A stretch of DNA of 64,000 bases, from assembly GCA_049965715.1 (NCBI GenBank), contig JBMFWA010000007.1:12976-76975 (forward strand), written 5' to 3'. Position numbers and translations under genes: made by a program. This document shows, one piece after another, positions 8,999-18,886 of the stretch; positions within the stretch are counted from its first letter, which is position 1, and each line of letters opens with the position of its first letter. A model generated the notes under the pieces. That model worked only from the letters and a program-made list of their open reading frames with translations, searched no databases and was not told where the DNA came from. This stretch comes from JAKAFX01 sp049965715. GTDB taxonomy: Archaea > Thermoplasmatota > Thermoplasmata > Thermoplasmatales > Thermoplasmataceae.

Positions 8999-9383
8999 TG
9001 AGAACGTGCTGCGGTTTGGAAACCCTCACATCCTCATCTACTAGTTTTCCCCTTGTCAGTTTCTTATACTCAACGGATGTCGGTGAAAGCCTGCTGACTA
9101 TATAGTTGAACGCAGAATCAGCATTTTCAGGTTCTCCGCATGTGTATATATCAAGGGTCACCAGATTGTGTTCCGGCCATGTATGAAAAGCAAGATGAGA
9201 TTCTGCAAGCAAAACTATCCCGCTCACGCCATGAGGCTGGAACTGGTAATAATCAGATGATATTTTTGTTAGTTTACTGTACTTCACGGCTTTTTCGACT
9301 ATCTCATATAGCTTGCTGGACTCAGAGATCAGATCCTCTTCTACACCGTAGAGATCTGCTATAATTTGGACCCCCACGGCCAT
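8991..9383 (-). CDS. speD: S-adenosylmethionine decarboxylase proenzyme
   Basis: A 130-residue class 1b AdoMet decarboxylase proenzyme that self-cleaves to alpha and beta chains and forms a pyruvoyl group. The cleavage site is in LLAESHLAFHTWPEH, between Glu and Ser, and the conserved CGEPENA cysteine follows. It makes decarboxylated AdoMet for polyamine synthesis. The start is set at the internal ATG 9383 (MAVGVQIIADLYG) because GGAGG lies about 8 nt upstream; an ATG 45 nt earlier gives a longer form. It is the first gene of a two-gene unit with the CaCA exchanger. Confidence 0.92.
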   Translation of the reverse strand: MAVGVQIIADLYGVEEDLISESSKLYEIVEKAVKYSKLTKISSDYYQFQPHGVSGIVLLAESHLAFHTWPEHNLVTLDIYTCGEPENADSAFNYIVSRLSPTSVEYKKLTRGKLVDEDVRVSKPQHVLIE

Positions 9384-9572
9384 CTTTATCTTCCTCCACT
9401 TTGACCACCCAATTGTACCATTCTGCAATAATTATTATCTTGTATTTAAATATTTTATCTACTGATGCTATATGTTTATAATTTAAGGATAGCGATAAAT
9501 CAAGGCAAGCCTAAGTTACTTTTGAATAATCATAATAGTATATTTGTATTTATATAGCTCACAATCGTAGAA

Positions 9573-10340
9573 TTAAATGTATGTCATATTTACCTTAATT
9601 TCTGGATTTTTCTTGGAGAGTTGATCAAGTTTTGAGAACTCATATCTCATTCTCCTTGAGGATACCAGTACAACAGACGAAACACCCCTCGCACTTGCCT
9701 CAAAAGAAGATTCCAGCGCCGCAAACGTTGTAGTTATATTCAGGTTTTTTGATACACATATAGAAAACGCAAGTTCTCCTATGGTGAAAAGTAGACTGTC
9801 TCCTAAATCAGCCAGCTTTCTATCAAGCTTAGCGCTCCAATCGTCAGATTTACTCAATTCTTCCACATCTGGAAGAATTATTATCTCAACGGGCGGCGTT
9901 TCCACGCGTATAAGGCCAGAAACATTTGTGACACCGGCTATTTTTCCTTTGAATGCCCTGATTGTATAAATTCCATGGGCCTCCTCGTTTGCATGGATTG
10001 AAGAATGCAGGAAACCATCCTTCATGTAAAGAGAAGCTCTATCTCCCTTGTCAGCGTTCTCATCGGCGATAACTTCCCAGACCTTTGAATTTTCAAGATT
10101 AAAAAGGGTTCCTGAAATTCTCTGGCTAATGCGCGATAATCCTTCATAGAGAGTCTCAAATCCCGCTTTTGTAAGTTTGTTCTGGCTGTCAATGATATCC
10201 TTGGACCTCAGTACCTTAAGATGATATATAACCCCCTGAAGCGTCATGCCCAGAGATTTGGCAATTGCTGATGGCTTTGAAGTGCCCTCGTAAATGAGAG
10301 AAAGGATCCTCACTTCGGTGTCAGATAGATCATCATACAT
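9573..10340 (-). CDS. Winged-helix transcriptional regulator, ArsR/MarR-like N-terminus
   Basis: A 255-residue protein with an N-terminal winged helix: LSDTEVRILSLIYEGTSKPSAIAKSLG, then GVIYHLKVLRSKDII, a recognition helix and wing. The remaining 170 residues form an alpha/beta domain (RASLYMKDG, IHANEEAHGIYTIRAFKGKIAGV, PPVEIIILPDVEE) like the effector or oligomerisation domains of archaeal HTH proteins; no ligand can be named. It ends in VNMTYI. It faces lipB, with about 95 nt between the starts, so lipB is a candidate target along with itself. Confidence 0.7.
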   Translation of the reverse strand: MYDDLSDTEVRILSLIYEGTSKPSAIAKSLGMTLQGVIYHLKVLRSKDIIDSQNKLTKAGFETLYEGLSRISQRISGTLFNLENSKVWEVIADENADKGDRASLYMKDGFLHSSIHANEEAHGIYTIRAFKGKIAGVTNVSGLIRVETPPVEIIILPDVEELSKSDDWSAKLDRKLADLGDSLLFTIGELAFSICVSKNLNITTTFAALESSFEASARGVSSVVLVSSRRMRYEFSKLDQLSKKNPEIKVNMTYI

Positions 10341-10435
10341 GACTTGTCTATAATGATAATTTATTATAGATATCCTTCTTTAACGTCGAATCTTTTGATC
10401 ATACGCGATAGTAACTTCTATTCAATTGCAATTGT

Positions 10436-11125
10436 GTGATGATGCAAAAAGGCAATTTTCTGCTGGCTGGTACAGTTGAATATGGAAAAATGCTTCAGAT
10501 CCAGAGTAAACTTGTAGATCTGAGAAACTCGGGCAGAATCGATGATACCGTAATATTCACATCACATGAGGATGTATTCACTGTCGGTATTCATGACACC
10601 CTGAATCAGAGACCTCCAAAAGGGTATCCGGATTTCCGTATTGAGCGCGGAGGCGGCTGGACATATCACGGCCCAGGTCAGCTCGTTGTATATTTTATAA
10701 TAAATTTGAAGGATCGAGGAATGACAGTCCTGGATCTTGTGAAAATTGCAGGAAAAGCAGTTATAGATTATCTCTCGTCACTTGGAATCACCGGCGAGCT
10801 GAAACTTGGAAAGGAGACTGGAATATGGGTGGAAGGGAGCAAAATATGTTCAATTGGACTCGGAATAAAGGAATTTACAACCATACACGGTATCGCATTG
10901 AACATTGACACGGATCTTACAAAATTTTTTCTGATCAAGCCTTGTGGATTTGATCCATCCGTGATGACAAGTGTCAGGAAGATAATTGGTAATCACGATA
11001 TGGAATCTGCAATAACCGGAATGGAAAGGGCGATTGGAAGCGCTCTGAAACTGGAGAAGGTTACAAAAATAATTGGTATAGATGAAATAAATGCTTTCAT
11101 CAAGTCAGTGGACAACGGTCTGTGA
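10436..11125 (+). CDS. lipB: Lipoyl (octanoyl)transferase
   Basis: A protein of about 229 residues, normal for LipB, which transfers an octanoyl group from acyl carrier protein to lipoyl domains. RGGGWTYHGPGQLVVY is the substrate-binding signature, KICSIGLGI carries the conserved lysine, HGIALNIDTDL follows, and PCGF contains the catalytic cysteine. GTG 10436, ATG 10439 and ATG 10442 are adjacent alternative starts. The last 21 nt overlap the 3' end of the convergent aldehyde dehydrogenase gene. Confidence 0.92.
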   Translation: MMMQKGNFLLAGTVEYGKMLQIQSKLVDLRNSGRIDDTVIFTSHEDVFTVGIHDTLNQRPPKGYPDFRIERGGGWTYHGPGQLVVYFIINLKDRGMTVLDLVKIAGKAVIDYLSSLGITGELKLGKETGIWVEGSKICSIGLGIKEFTTIHGIALNIDTDLTKFFLIKPCGFDPSVMTSVRKIIGNHDMESAITGMERAIGSALKLEKVTKIIGIDEINAFIKSVDNGL

Positions 11126-12655
11126 CTGTTCTCTGAGGAATTGTTGCAGGTAGTAGAATGAACCTGTGCCTTTTCCTGAAGATCCGCTCAGCTTCCATCC
11201 AACAAAAGGCTGTGAACCAACCATTGCCCCGGTAGATCCTCCACTGCTCCTGTTGGCATAGAGTACGCCCACGTCAGTATTTTCCATATAATACTCTATC
11301 TCAGCAGGATCTTCAGTGAATATACCTCCGGTGAGGCCATACCTTGAATCGTTTATCTGTGCGACAGCTTCCTCAAGAGTTCTGAATTTCAGCACGGATA
11401 GAATGGGAACAAACAGTTCATTTTTAACTGCGAAGGAATCCTCCTTAAGATCAGTCACGATGGTGGGCTCCACGTAGTATCCTTTTCTATCCAGGGCCTT
11501 TCCTCCACAGACAACTTTTCCCTCATGCGGAAGCTTAGATGCAAATTCCTTGAATTTTTCATACGCAGATCTGTTGACAACCGGTGTTACAAATGCATCC
11601 TTTTCCCTTGGGTCCTTCGGTGTCATGGACTTTGTCCTGTCCACAAGCATCCTGAGAAACTTGTCGTAAATTCCTTCCTGTACAAACAACAGGGAGCATG
11701 CACTGCACTTCTGGCCTGAATACCCGAAAGCTGCCCTTACTACGCCCTCAACGGCCTTCTCAAGACTTGCTTTGTTGGTAACTATTATGGCATCCTTACC
11801 GCCCATTTCCGTCACAACGACCTTTGGTTCATCCTTTGTCGCATTGTGATAGATCTCCAGACCAGTCTCCCTGGAGCCAGTGAATACTATTCCAGCAATA
11901 TCCGGGTCTGAGGACAGAATTCTACCAACAACTGAACCTGATCCAGCCAGGTAGGCAATAACATCCTTTGGGACACCGCTATCCCTAAGCAACTTGATGA
12001 AGAGATATGAAGAGAGCGGTATATCACTGGAGGGTTTCAGAATTACAGCATTTCCAACAACTAGTGGTCCGACAGTCATGCCGACTGTTATTGAGAAGAA
12101 ATTGAAGGGTGCAATCACGGCGAAAACACCATACGGTTTCATCACGCTCATGCTTTCCTCATTCTTGTAGGCCTTACCTGTGAATTTAACAAATCCCTGA
12201 TTTTCAATGAGGTTCAGCGAATAATATCTCATGAAATCTATTGCCTCGTCCACATCTCCCATCGCTTCAAATCTATTTTTCCCGTTTTCATATGCCAGAA
12301 GTGCCGCAAAAAGATACTTTTCTCTGCTCATTTCGTCAGCGCATTTGAGAATGGTTCTTGATCTTTCGACATAACCAATATTGTACCATTTCCTGTACGC
12401 AGCCTTAAGAGTTTTTACGGTATCTTTCACAGAAGATTCGGAGGCAGACTGAAATGTTGCAAGCTCGCTTTCATCAATAGGCGAAGTATCTCTGATTTTA
12501 TCCTTTTCCGTCATTTCAGTAGATGACAGATTTGGGTACTCCTTATGCAGATATTTTTCAACATCCTTCAGAGCCTTTTCATAATTTCTATGGAATTCCT
12601 CTTCCTTCCCTTGGCTTTTGAGCTTCAGGAATGTGTTCTCGTTATCGAATGGCAT
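11105..12655 (-). CDS. rocA: 1-pyrroline-5-carboxylate dehydrogenase-type aldehyde dehydrogenase
   Basis: A 516-residue NAD(P)-dependent aldehyde dehydrogenase. The family residues are visible: PFNFF at the nicotinamide region, ILKPSSDIP, FTGSRETG, EMGGKDA carrying the general-base Glu, and FGYSGQKCSACS with the catalytic Cys. The EMGGKDA/SGQKCSACS pair and the length are typical of P5C dehydrogenase of proline catabolism, which oxidises glutamate semialdehyde to glutamate; other aldehydes are possible. No proline dehydrogenase gene is nearby. It is a single gene convergent with lipB. Confidence 0.85.
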   Translation of the reverse strand: MPFDNENTFLKLKSQGKEEEFHRNYEKALKDVEKYLHKEYPNLSSTEMTEKDKIRDTSPIDESELATFQSASESSVKDTVKTLKAAYRKWYNIGYVERSRTILKCADEMSREKYLFAALLAYENGKNRFEAMGDVDEAIDFMRYYSLNLIENQGFVKFTGKAYKNEESMSVMKPYGVFAVIAPFNFFSITVGMTVGPLVVGNAVILKPSSDIPLSSYLFIKLLRDSGVPKDVIAYLAGSGSVVGRILSSDPDIAGIVFTGSRETGLEIYHNATKDEPKVVVTEMGGKDAIIVTNKASLEKAVEGVVRAAFGYSGQKCSACSLLFVQEGIYDKFLRMLVDRTKSMTPKDPREKDAFVTPVVNRSAYEKFKEFASKLPHEGKVVCGGKALDRKGYYVEPTIVTDLKEDSFAVKNELFVPILSVLKFRTLEEAVAQINDSRYGLTGGIFTEDPAEIEYYMENTDVGVLYANRSSGGSTGAMVGSQPFVGWKLSGSSGKGTGSFYYLQQFLREQSQTVVH

Positions 12656-12845
12656 ACATGTAAATCGCTAGTGAATAGATAACGGATTCGATCACTGACC
12701 GCTGCCCTTTGTTGAATTTTGGAGACAGAACAAAGTGCCGGCTGATTTTGCTGAAGCAGGCCAAACAATGGCTAAAATCGAGGTATTCCCGATCCATAAA
12801 TATATGTAAAATATGGAGCGTAAACCACTTTCAAAAGAATCAGGA

Positions 12846-13580
12846 TTAAATCTTTCCGAGAGAAGTTCCTCGATCCACAACAATTGCCTGGCCATTTATC
12901 CCATGAGCCATCTCACTGCATAGGAATACCGAAATCATGGCAACCTCGCCTGATTCAAGGGGTTTATTTTCAGCTAATTCCGGGAATTTGAAAGGGAAGT
13001 TCTTGAAATAATTATCCTCCCTGGACATTGCCCCAGGCATTAGGGCATTGACCCTTATGTTGTATTTTTTGAGTTTTCTTGCGGAACTCCTGGTCAGTTC
13101 CTCGATGGCAGATTTGCTCATATTGTAACCGATGTGGCCTGAAGCAAATATGTGTGGAGACGCGCCCACATTGACAATGGATCCGCCCTCCTTCCTCATA
13201 GCCTGACTGAACACATTTATCGCATTGTACTGACTCAGCAGATTTGTTCTCAGCAGGGACATCACTTCAGACTCATCTGGAAAATCGTCTGTGTCAGCAC
13301 TCCATGTTCCTACAGAATTGTGGAGAAAATCTATTCTTCCATAGTCTTTCAGTATTTTTTCCCTCAGATCCTTCAGATTCTGAAGATCAGAAGCATCGAC
13401 CCTGTATAGATGAATTGTAGAAGATTCAGCCAGGCCATAGCTGTTTCCAGACCTGGAAACAATAGCAACCTTTGCACCAAAATTAATGAACATTCTGGCA
13501 GTTGCAATACCCTGGCCGGGGCCAGCACCAAGTATCACAGCAGTCTTCCCTGCAACCGAATCTCTTATCAAATCTACCAT
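12846..13580 (-). CDS. Short-chain dehydrogenase/reductase
   Basis: A 244-residue classical SDR. The N-terminal nucleotide-binding motif is GAGPGQGIA (about residues 18-26), NSVG takes the place of NNAG, and the active site is YNMSK with the tyrosine and lysine of the catalytic triad, preceded by VNVGAS. The C-terminal stretch GINGQAIVVDRG is typical. It probably oxidises or reduces an alcohol or keto group with NAD(P); the substrate cannot be told. The gene stands alone, about 190 nt upstream of the P5C dehydrogenase on the same strand. Confidence 0.85.
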   Translation of the reverse strand: MVDLIRDSVAGKTAVILGAGPGQGIATARMFINFGAKVAIVSRSGNSYGLAESSTIHLYRVDASDLQNLKDLREKILKDYGRIDFLHNSVGTWSADTDDFPDESEVMSLLRTNLLSQYNAINVFSQAMRKEGGSIVNVGASPHIFASGHIGYNMSKSAIEELTRSSARKLKKYNIRVNALMPGAMSREDNYFKNFPFKFPELAENKPLESGEVAMISVFLCSEMAHGINGQAIVVDRGTSLGKI

Positions 13581-13653
13581 ATTTGCTCATTCGCAGCCTG
13601 TATTAATGATTTGCCACAATTTCCAGATAATTCATGGAATCCAGGCTTAAGGA

Positions 13654-16600
13654 TCAGTTAAAAGTTACCGCGTGTCCAAGCAGATTCATTTCTTTCCTGA
13701 TCTGATCCCTGTAAGTTCTGTCACCAACTATTTTTCTGACATCGATCAATCTTCCTTTTTTTCTTCCTGAAAAGGCTATTTTTAATTCTCCATCCGTCAG
13801 GTAATAGAACATATTTCCGGAACCGAACCTTGATTTTATGTAATCATTGAAATATAGCGATATCAAATCCTTGGGGCTTATTATTATTGAGACACTGTCC
13901 TTTTTCTGAGGTTTTCCGTTCTTTCTGGCCAGGTCGGGACATGCGTACACTATTCTTCCCATATCCGGGGAAATGAATTCCTCCACAGCACCCTCTTTGA
14001 TCAATTTTTCTATAAGTGTGGAAAACTCCTCATCCTGGATTGGCCCAATCATTCTTTCCAGTCTGTCATAATCGAAAAATCCCAGGAGCTTGAGTATTTC
14101 CCTGAGAATGAGTTCAATGGCCTCAAGCCTTTTGAATTTTTCTGGCACATATATAAATTTATGATCTGAATCCTTTGCAAGAACGCACATTTCGTAAAGC
14201 CTTTTAATCAGTGCTCTTGATCCAAGAACACCTGTCTTCAGGTTGCGCAAAATCTCCATTTCCCCGACGCTTCCATTTTCCAGAACGATCCTTATGACTT
14301 CCCGGTCATTCTGTGTTAACTGGTAGTTTCTCAAAGCCCTGAAGAGGGAAGCAGCCTCGATTGTACCCATGGCATTGATGTGATACGGTCCGTAGAAGGT
14401 GAAAAGCAGCTTTGATCGAAAATAGCTGTCAAGCATCGGCCCCTTGAGTCCAAGCAGAGACCCCTCAATGTCATTCCTGATGCCAAGATATCTCTCCTTG
14501 AGGAAGGGATACATTGATGACTTCTGCCTTGAGAAAGAGAGAAAACGTCCTGCCGCATAGAGAAGAAGCCCGGATTCTGTGAGTTCCAACATGGGCATGT
14601 TACTTATTGAAATGTACTGTCCCATGGTACTTTCGCCCAGATTTGCGGCCTGTTCCACGATTTCAGGTTCTCCGGATGCCAGAGCAGCCTTGATGTGGTT
14701 GTATTCCATGGCTTCCTTCAGGGTGGATATGAACTCTGTGAGATCAGTTTTAACCTCCAGATTCGAAATGACAATGATCTGCCTGTTATTGTCCATGGTA
14801 AAATCAGCCACTTCGTGTCCTCTGGCAATTATCCTGGCATTGAGACCGGTGTACCCAAAATAATTTCCCTCAAAATAGACAGAGCTGGGATCTTTCATGG
14901 TCAGAAGCATTGAGTTTCTGTCGGCATGAATTTTTTCCGTCCCGTAGTAAATCTCACCATTCCTGTAGGACTGTTCAACGTTCATCCTTGAGAGTACAGT
15001 GGGGTTGAACCAGAAATTATTCCTTATCTCTTTGATGGATATGGGACCATATAGCTTGAGAATAACGCGAATGGCATCTTCCTGGGGTATGGGATCGGAG
15101 AAACCTAGAAACTCGACGAAAGTTCTGTCATCATTTCTCCTTATGACTCCCCTGTATTCCATGATAGATAGGGACTGCCTCAGGGTCCTTCTTTCCATTC
15201 CAGTGAACTTTTCAAGGTCCTTCTCCGTGTTTACGCCCTTCTGTATCATAGAGAAGAGTTCATTCTCGCTTTCCGACGCATTCTCATACCTGAGGGAGTG
15301 CAGCGCAGTAACGAGCTCCCTGCTGACATAGCAATCGCGTTTCTTTATCATTCTGGTTTTCATGATTTTTCCGCTGAGAACCAGATCATCGATACGTGAT
15401 TCAGTCGCAGCAGGCACACGCTGTCTCAGATCCCAGAAGTCACAGAAGAATCCCAGGTTGTCGAAATATTCCTCCTCGCTCCTGAAGACTCTCAAAAATT
15501 TGTCCACTCTAGAACTGGTCACATCTATCTTTTCAAGTGAAAGCATGTTCTCAAGGTCAGACTTAAGGATGTACTGTTTAGAGAACACCGGGGTAATATA
15601 GTCGTATATAACCAGCCCAGATCCCACAAGTTTATTAAGTGAATTCTCAACCAGCGAAGAATCAATGGGTATCTTTATCAGGATCTCATCAAGGGTCTGC
15701 GGTCCGTAACTCCCAAGGACCTTTATAAGAGCATTCTTAAGTGCATCACCAAATTCTGCTGTTGATCTTATAATATTCTTGCTATACTTTGTTATCCCTG
15801 ATTCAACAGTTCTGTTAATTAGATAGGCAGATTCCATCTTTATTATCATGTTCTTGAGATCATTTTCCTCAAGACCGGTCTTTGCCTTCAACTCATTGAA
15901 TGATGACTCGCTGCATGCATCCAGAAATTCAATCTCCGCCTCCTCCAATCTCACATCCTTCCGGAAAAGTGCGTAACACAGGTCATAATTTCTCCTTGAG
16001 GCCCACTGAACACCTCTTACAAACACCGATAGTAACTCTCCAGCAGCCATCTTTTCCTCCATAAGATCGGTAACTGGAATTGAGGAATAAGGAGCAGGAG
16101 AATTGAACCTGGACTTGAATGGATCAATGTACAGAAAGTGATCCATAAATAGATCGATATCTGTTGCTGAACCTATCTTGGGGACCTTATCGAGAAAATA
16201 TCTCTCAGAAATCTTTGAGTCTTGAATCAGGAATCTGATCTCCTGCCCACCATACATCTTGTCTATGATTTTGCTCTGCAGTTCCTTAAGAAGCTTTGAT
16301 CGGTCTTCCATAAGGACAATGTCAGATATTCCCGAAATGATGATACCATGGCTGAATGGCGAGGTATCTGATCTGTAGTCATTGATCTGGTACTTCTTCC
16401 TGTCGATCACCTCTTCAACATATTTCACGGCCCTTGGCACATCCATCATATCGTTGAAAATTTCGTTGAAAGTTTCCTTGATCACCGGGAAATTATCAAT
16501 ATCCTCCAGTGACCGGAGTAATTTGTCGCTCCTCAATTGCTGTCTCGCAACAGAAATATCATAACCTTTGTATTTCCTGAGAATCATCAAAGATCTGGAG

Positions 16601-18801
16601 GCACAGTGGCGGAATCTCTGTTTGAATACTTCTGTGTTGGTTATGGAACGTTTGACAAAATCCACGGTATTTTCTGCGTTGAGTATATTTGTCATGGCCT
16701 TCAGTGGAATTTTTTTTGGATAGGTGAGCATAAATCCATCATCAGTTACCGTGACTCTTGTGCTGACGGAATACTTATTTGAGATTGCCAGAGCATAGGC
16801 TCTCGACAGAGCATCGTTAAGTCTGCGCCCCAGAGGAATATGAAAAATTGCGTTGTAGTTTTCCTGATCATCCACATAGCCTTCCACAAGCAGCTTTCTT
16901 TCTGTTGGAACCGAGAATTCCATCTGTGCTCTTATGTAGGATTTCAGGCTGTTGGCTCCGAATTCGTCCAGATGGTAGTCCTTCATAAGCCACTCGTCGA
17001 CATTCTCTCCGCCCTTTATCCGCTTCTCGGCCTCATCCCTGAACGTGCCGATCAAAACCCCAAGATCGTAACTCCTGGGAAGAAGTTCACCTGTCCATGA
17101 GGGAACTGTTGGCCTCATCCCGACGGCTTCCTTCACAATAACTCTGTTTCTGGAAGTTCTAAGGAACATGTAGGTTCTCGCACCAAGAACAAAAACATCC
17201 CCGGTCTTGAGCCTCTCAACGAATTTATCACTTAGCTGACCAAGCTGCTTCCCCCGTTCATTGATAACATGAAAGTCAGATTCGTCTGGAATAGTACCTA
17301 TATTCATGAAGTAAATCATCCTGGAGCTCTTCTTTTTTCCAAAGGTATTATTTTCGCGATCGTACCAGATCTTGCCATATATCCCGCCGCTTTCCATGCT
17401 TCCAGAAAGATAGTCAAGTGTTGAGATGTAATCCTCTTTGCTAAGGGTGCTGTATGAGTATGAACGGGTGATCAGTTTGAATGCCTCGTCAACATCCCAC
17501 TGCTTCTCGAGTGACATTCCCACCAGGACCTGTGCCAGTACATCCAGCGGGTTGCGCGGGATAACCACCTTGTCTATTTCTCTGTCATATGCGGCTTTTG
17601 TAAGAACTGCACATTCCATAAGATCGTCAAGATCAAAGATTACAAACCTTCCCTTGGAAAGTTCGTTAATTCCATGGCCGGATCTTCCGATTCTCTGCAG
17701 TCCCTTCGATACCGACTTAGGGCTGCCTATCTGCACAACCAGATCAATATATCCTATGTCAATGCCGAGTTCCAGGGAAGTAGATGTTATAACGCACTTC
17801 AGTTCTCCCCTCTTGAGTTTGTTTTCAACATCGATTCTGGTCTCCTTGCCAAGAGAGGAGTGATGAGCCTCAATACTCTCTATACCCCTGGCTTTCAGAC
17901 GGATCGCCACATGTTCTGTCGAAGACCTGGTGTTTGTGAATATAAGCGTCGTTTTATGCGTCTCTATAAGTTCAGCAAGAATATCGTACATCTTGTCGTT
18001 TGCCACTTCAGAACTGGCCTGTGTGAGATCCTTGACGGGAGTGATCGTGCTCAGATCAAGGAATCTTTTTGTATCGACATCGACAATCTGGAAAGGTCTC
18101 ATCCTGTCTTCTGAAAAACCACAGAGGTAATTGCCGATGGTTTCCAGAGGAGCCTGAGTGGCGGAAAGTCCTATCCTGACAAGACCATTTGTAAGGCTTT
18201 CAAGTCTTTCCAGGTTTATGGAAAGAAGTGACCCACGCTTTGTGGCAGATACTTCATGAATTTCATCAACAACAAGATACCTGACGCTGGAAAGCTTTTC
18301 CCTGAACTTCGGCGCAGACAGAACAAGTGAAAGCGATTCTGGTGTTGTGATAAAAATATGAGGCGGTTTTCGCAGCATCTTCTGCCTTTCATTCTGTGGG
18401 GTATCGCCAGATCTTACAGCCACCCTTATCTTCGGAAACGGCTCGGTTTTGCTGTCGAGGATACTGTATATCTCCTCAAGCGGCGTTTTCAGATTTTTAT
18501 CAATGTCATTCGCCAGTGCTTTGAGTGGGCTTATATAAACACAGTAAATTTTATCCTCAAGTGTGCCTGATCTTGCCATCAGGAAAAGTTCGTTGATGAT
18601 AGCAAGGAATCCTGTGAGGGTCTTTCCCGTTCCTGTCGGACTTGAAACAAGAACATTGTTCTTAGCGTGAATCAATGGAATAGCACGTCTCTGTGGTTCT
18701 GTGAGTGAGGTATATTTCGAATTGAACCACTGTGCAATGACAGGATCAAGAAACGGTAATTCATCTTCTACCCTGTAGAATTGCTTTCCTGCAGTTTCCA
18801 T
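13654..18801 (-). CDS. lhr: Lhr-type large superfamily 2 helicase, 1715 aa
   Basis: A superfamily 2 DNA/RNA helicase with the Lhr core in the first ~850 residues: motif I SPTGTGKT (residues 54-61), motif II DEIH, motif III SATQAP, and motif VI QRIGRSGHG, plus motif IV-V pieces ITSTSLELGIDIGYIDLVVQ. After the core the protein goes on for some 850 residues made of apparent winged-helix modules; the recurring element YGP (YGPQTLDEI, YGPISIKEI, YGPYHINAM) marks at least three. Archaeal Lhr proteins are usually close to 900 residues, whereas long forms are best known in bacteria, so the C-terminal half is notable. The role is expected in DNA repair or recombination. The gene is downstream of DUF763. 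Confidence 0.88.
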   Translation of the reverse strand: METAGKQFYRVEDELPFLDPVIAQWFNSKYTSLTEPQRRAIPLIHAKNNVLVSSPTGTGKTLTGFLAIINELFLMARSGTLEDKIYCVYISPLKALANDIDKNLKTPLEEIYSILDSKTEPFPKIRVAVRSGDTPQNERQKMLRKPPHIFITTPESLSLVLSAPKFREKLSSVRYLVVDEIHEVSATKRGSLLSINLERLESLTNGLVRIGLSATQAPLETIGNYLCGFSEDRMRPFQIVDVDTKRFLDLSTITPVKDLTQASSEVANDKMYDILAELIETHKTTLIFTNTRSSTEHVAIRLKARGIESIEAHHSSLGKETRIDVENKLKRGELKCVITSTSLELGIDIGYIDLVVQIGSPKSVSKGLQRIGRSGHGINELSKGRFVIFDLDDLMECAVLTKAAYDREIDKVVIPRNPLDVLAQVLVGMSLEKQWDVDEAFKLITRSYSYSTLSKEDYISTLDYLSGSMESGGIYGKIWYDRENNTFGKKKSSRMIYFMNIGTIPDESDFHVINERGKQLGQLSDKFVERLKTGDVFVLGARTYMFLRTSRNRVIVKEAVGMRPTVPSWTGELLPRSYDLGVLIGTFRDEAEKRIKGGENVDEWLMKDYHLDEFGANSLKSYIRAQMEFSVPTERKLLVEGYVDDQENYNAIFHIPLGRRLNDALSRAYALAISNKYSVSTRVTVTDDGFMLTYPKKIPLKAMTNILNAENTVDFVKRSITNTEVFKQRFRHCASRSLMILRKYKGYDISVARQQLRSDKLLRSLEDIDNFPVIKETFNEIFNDMMDVPRAVKYVEEVIDRKKYQINDYRSDTSPFSHGIIISGISDIVLMEDRSKLLKELQSKIIDKMYGGQEIRFLIQDSKISERYFLDKVPKIGSATDIDLFMDHFLYIDPFKSRFNSPAPYSSIPVTDLMEEKMAAGELLSVFVRGVQWASRRNYDLCYALFRKDVRLEEAEIEFLDACSESSFNELKAKTGLEENDLKNMIIKMESAYLINRTVESGITKYSKNIIRSTAEFGDALKNALIKVLGSYGPQTLDEILIKIPIDSSLVENSLNKLVGSGLVIYDYITPVFSKQYILKSDLENMLSLEKIDVTSSRVDKFLRVFRSEEEYFDNLGFFCDFWDLRQRVPAATESRIDDLVLSGKIMKTRMIKKRDCYVSRELVTALHSLRYENASESENELFSMIQKGVNTEKDLEKFTGMERRTLRQSLSIMEYRGVIRRNDDRTFVEFLGFSDPIPQEDAIRVILKLYGPISIKEIRNNFWFNPTVLSRMNVEQSYRNGEIYYGTEKIHADRNSMLLTMKDPSSVYFEGNYFGYTGLNARIIARGHEVADFTMDNNRQIIVISNLEVKTDLTEFISTLKEAMEYNHIKAALASGEPEIVEQAANLGESTMGQYISISNMPMLELTESGLLLYAAGRFLSFSRQKSSMYPFLKERYLGIRNDIEGSLLGLKGPMLDSYFRSKLLFTFYGPYHINAMGTIEAASLFRALRNYQLTQNDREVIRIVLENGSVGEMEILRNLKTGVLGSRALIKRLYEMCVLAKDSDHKFIYVPEKFKRLEAIELILREILKLLGFFDYDRLERMIGPIQDEEFSTLIEKLIKEGAVEEFISPDMGRIVYACPDLARKNGKPQKKDSVSIIISPKDLISLYFNDYIKSRFGSGNMFYYLTDGELKIAFSGRKKGRLIDVRKIVGDRTYRDQIRKEMNLLGHAVTFN

Positions 18802-18886
18802 TTTTTTTAATCTGAGTCTTAGTCTATTTTTATATATAACAATTGTGTAACTGCCAGAGTCCGGAAACCATCTATTGTGAGCGCAT

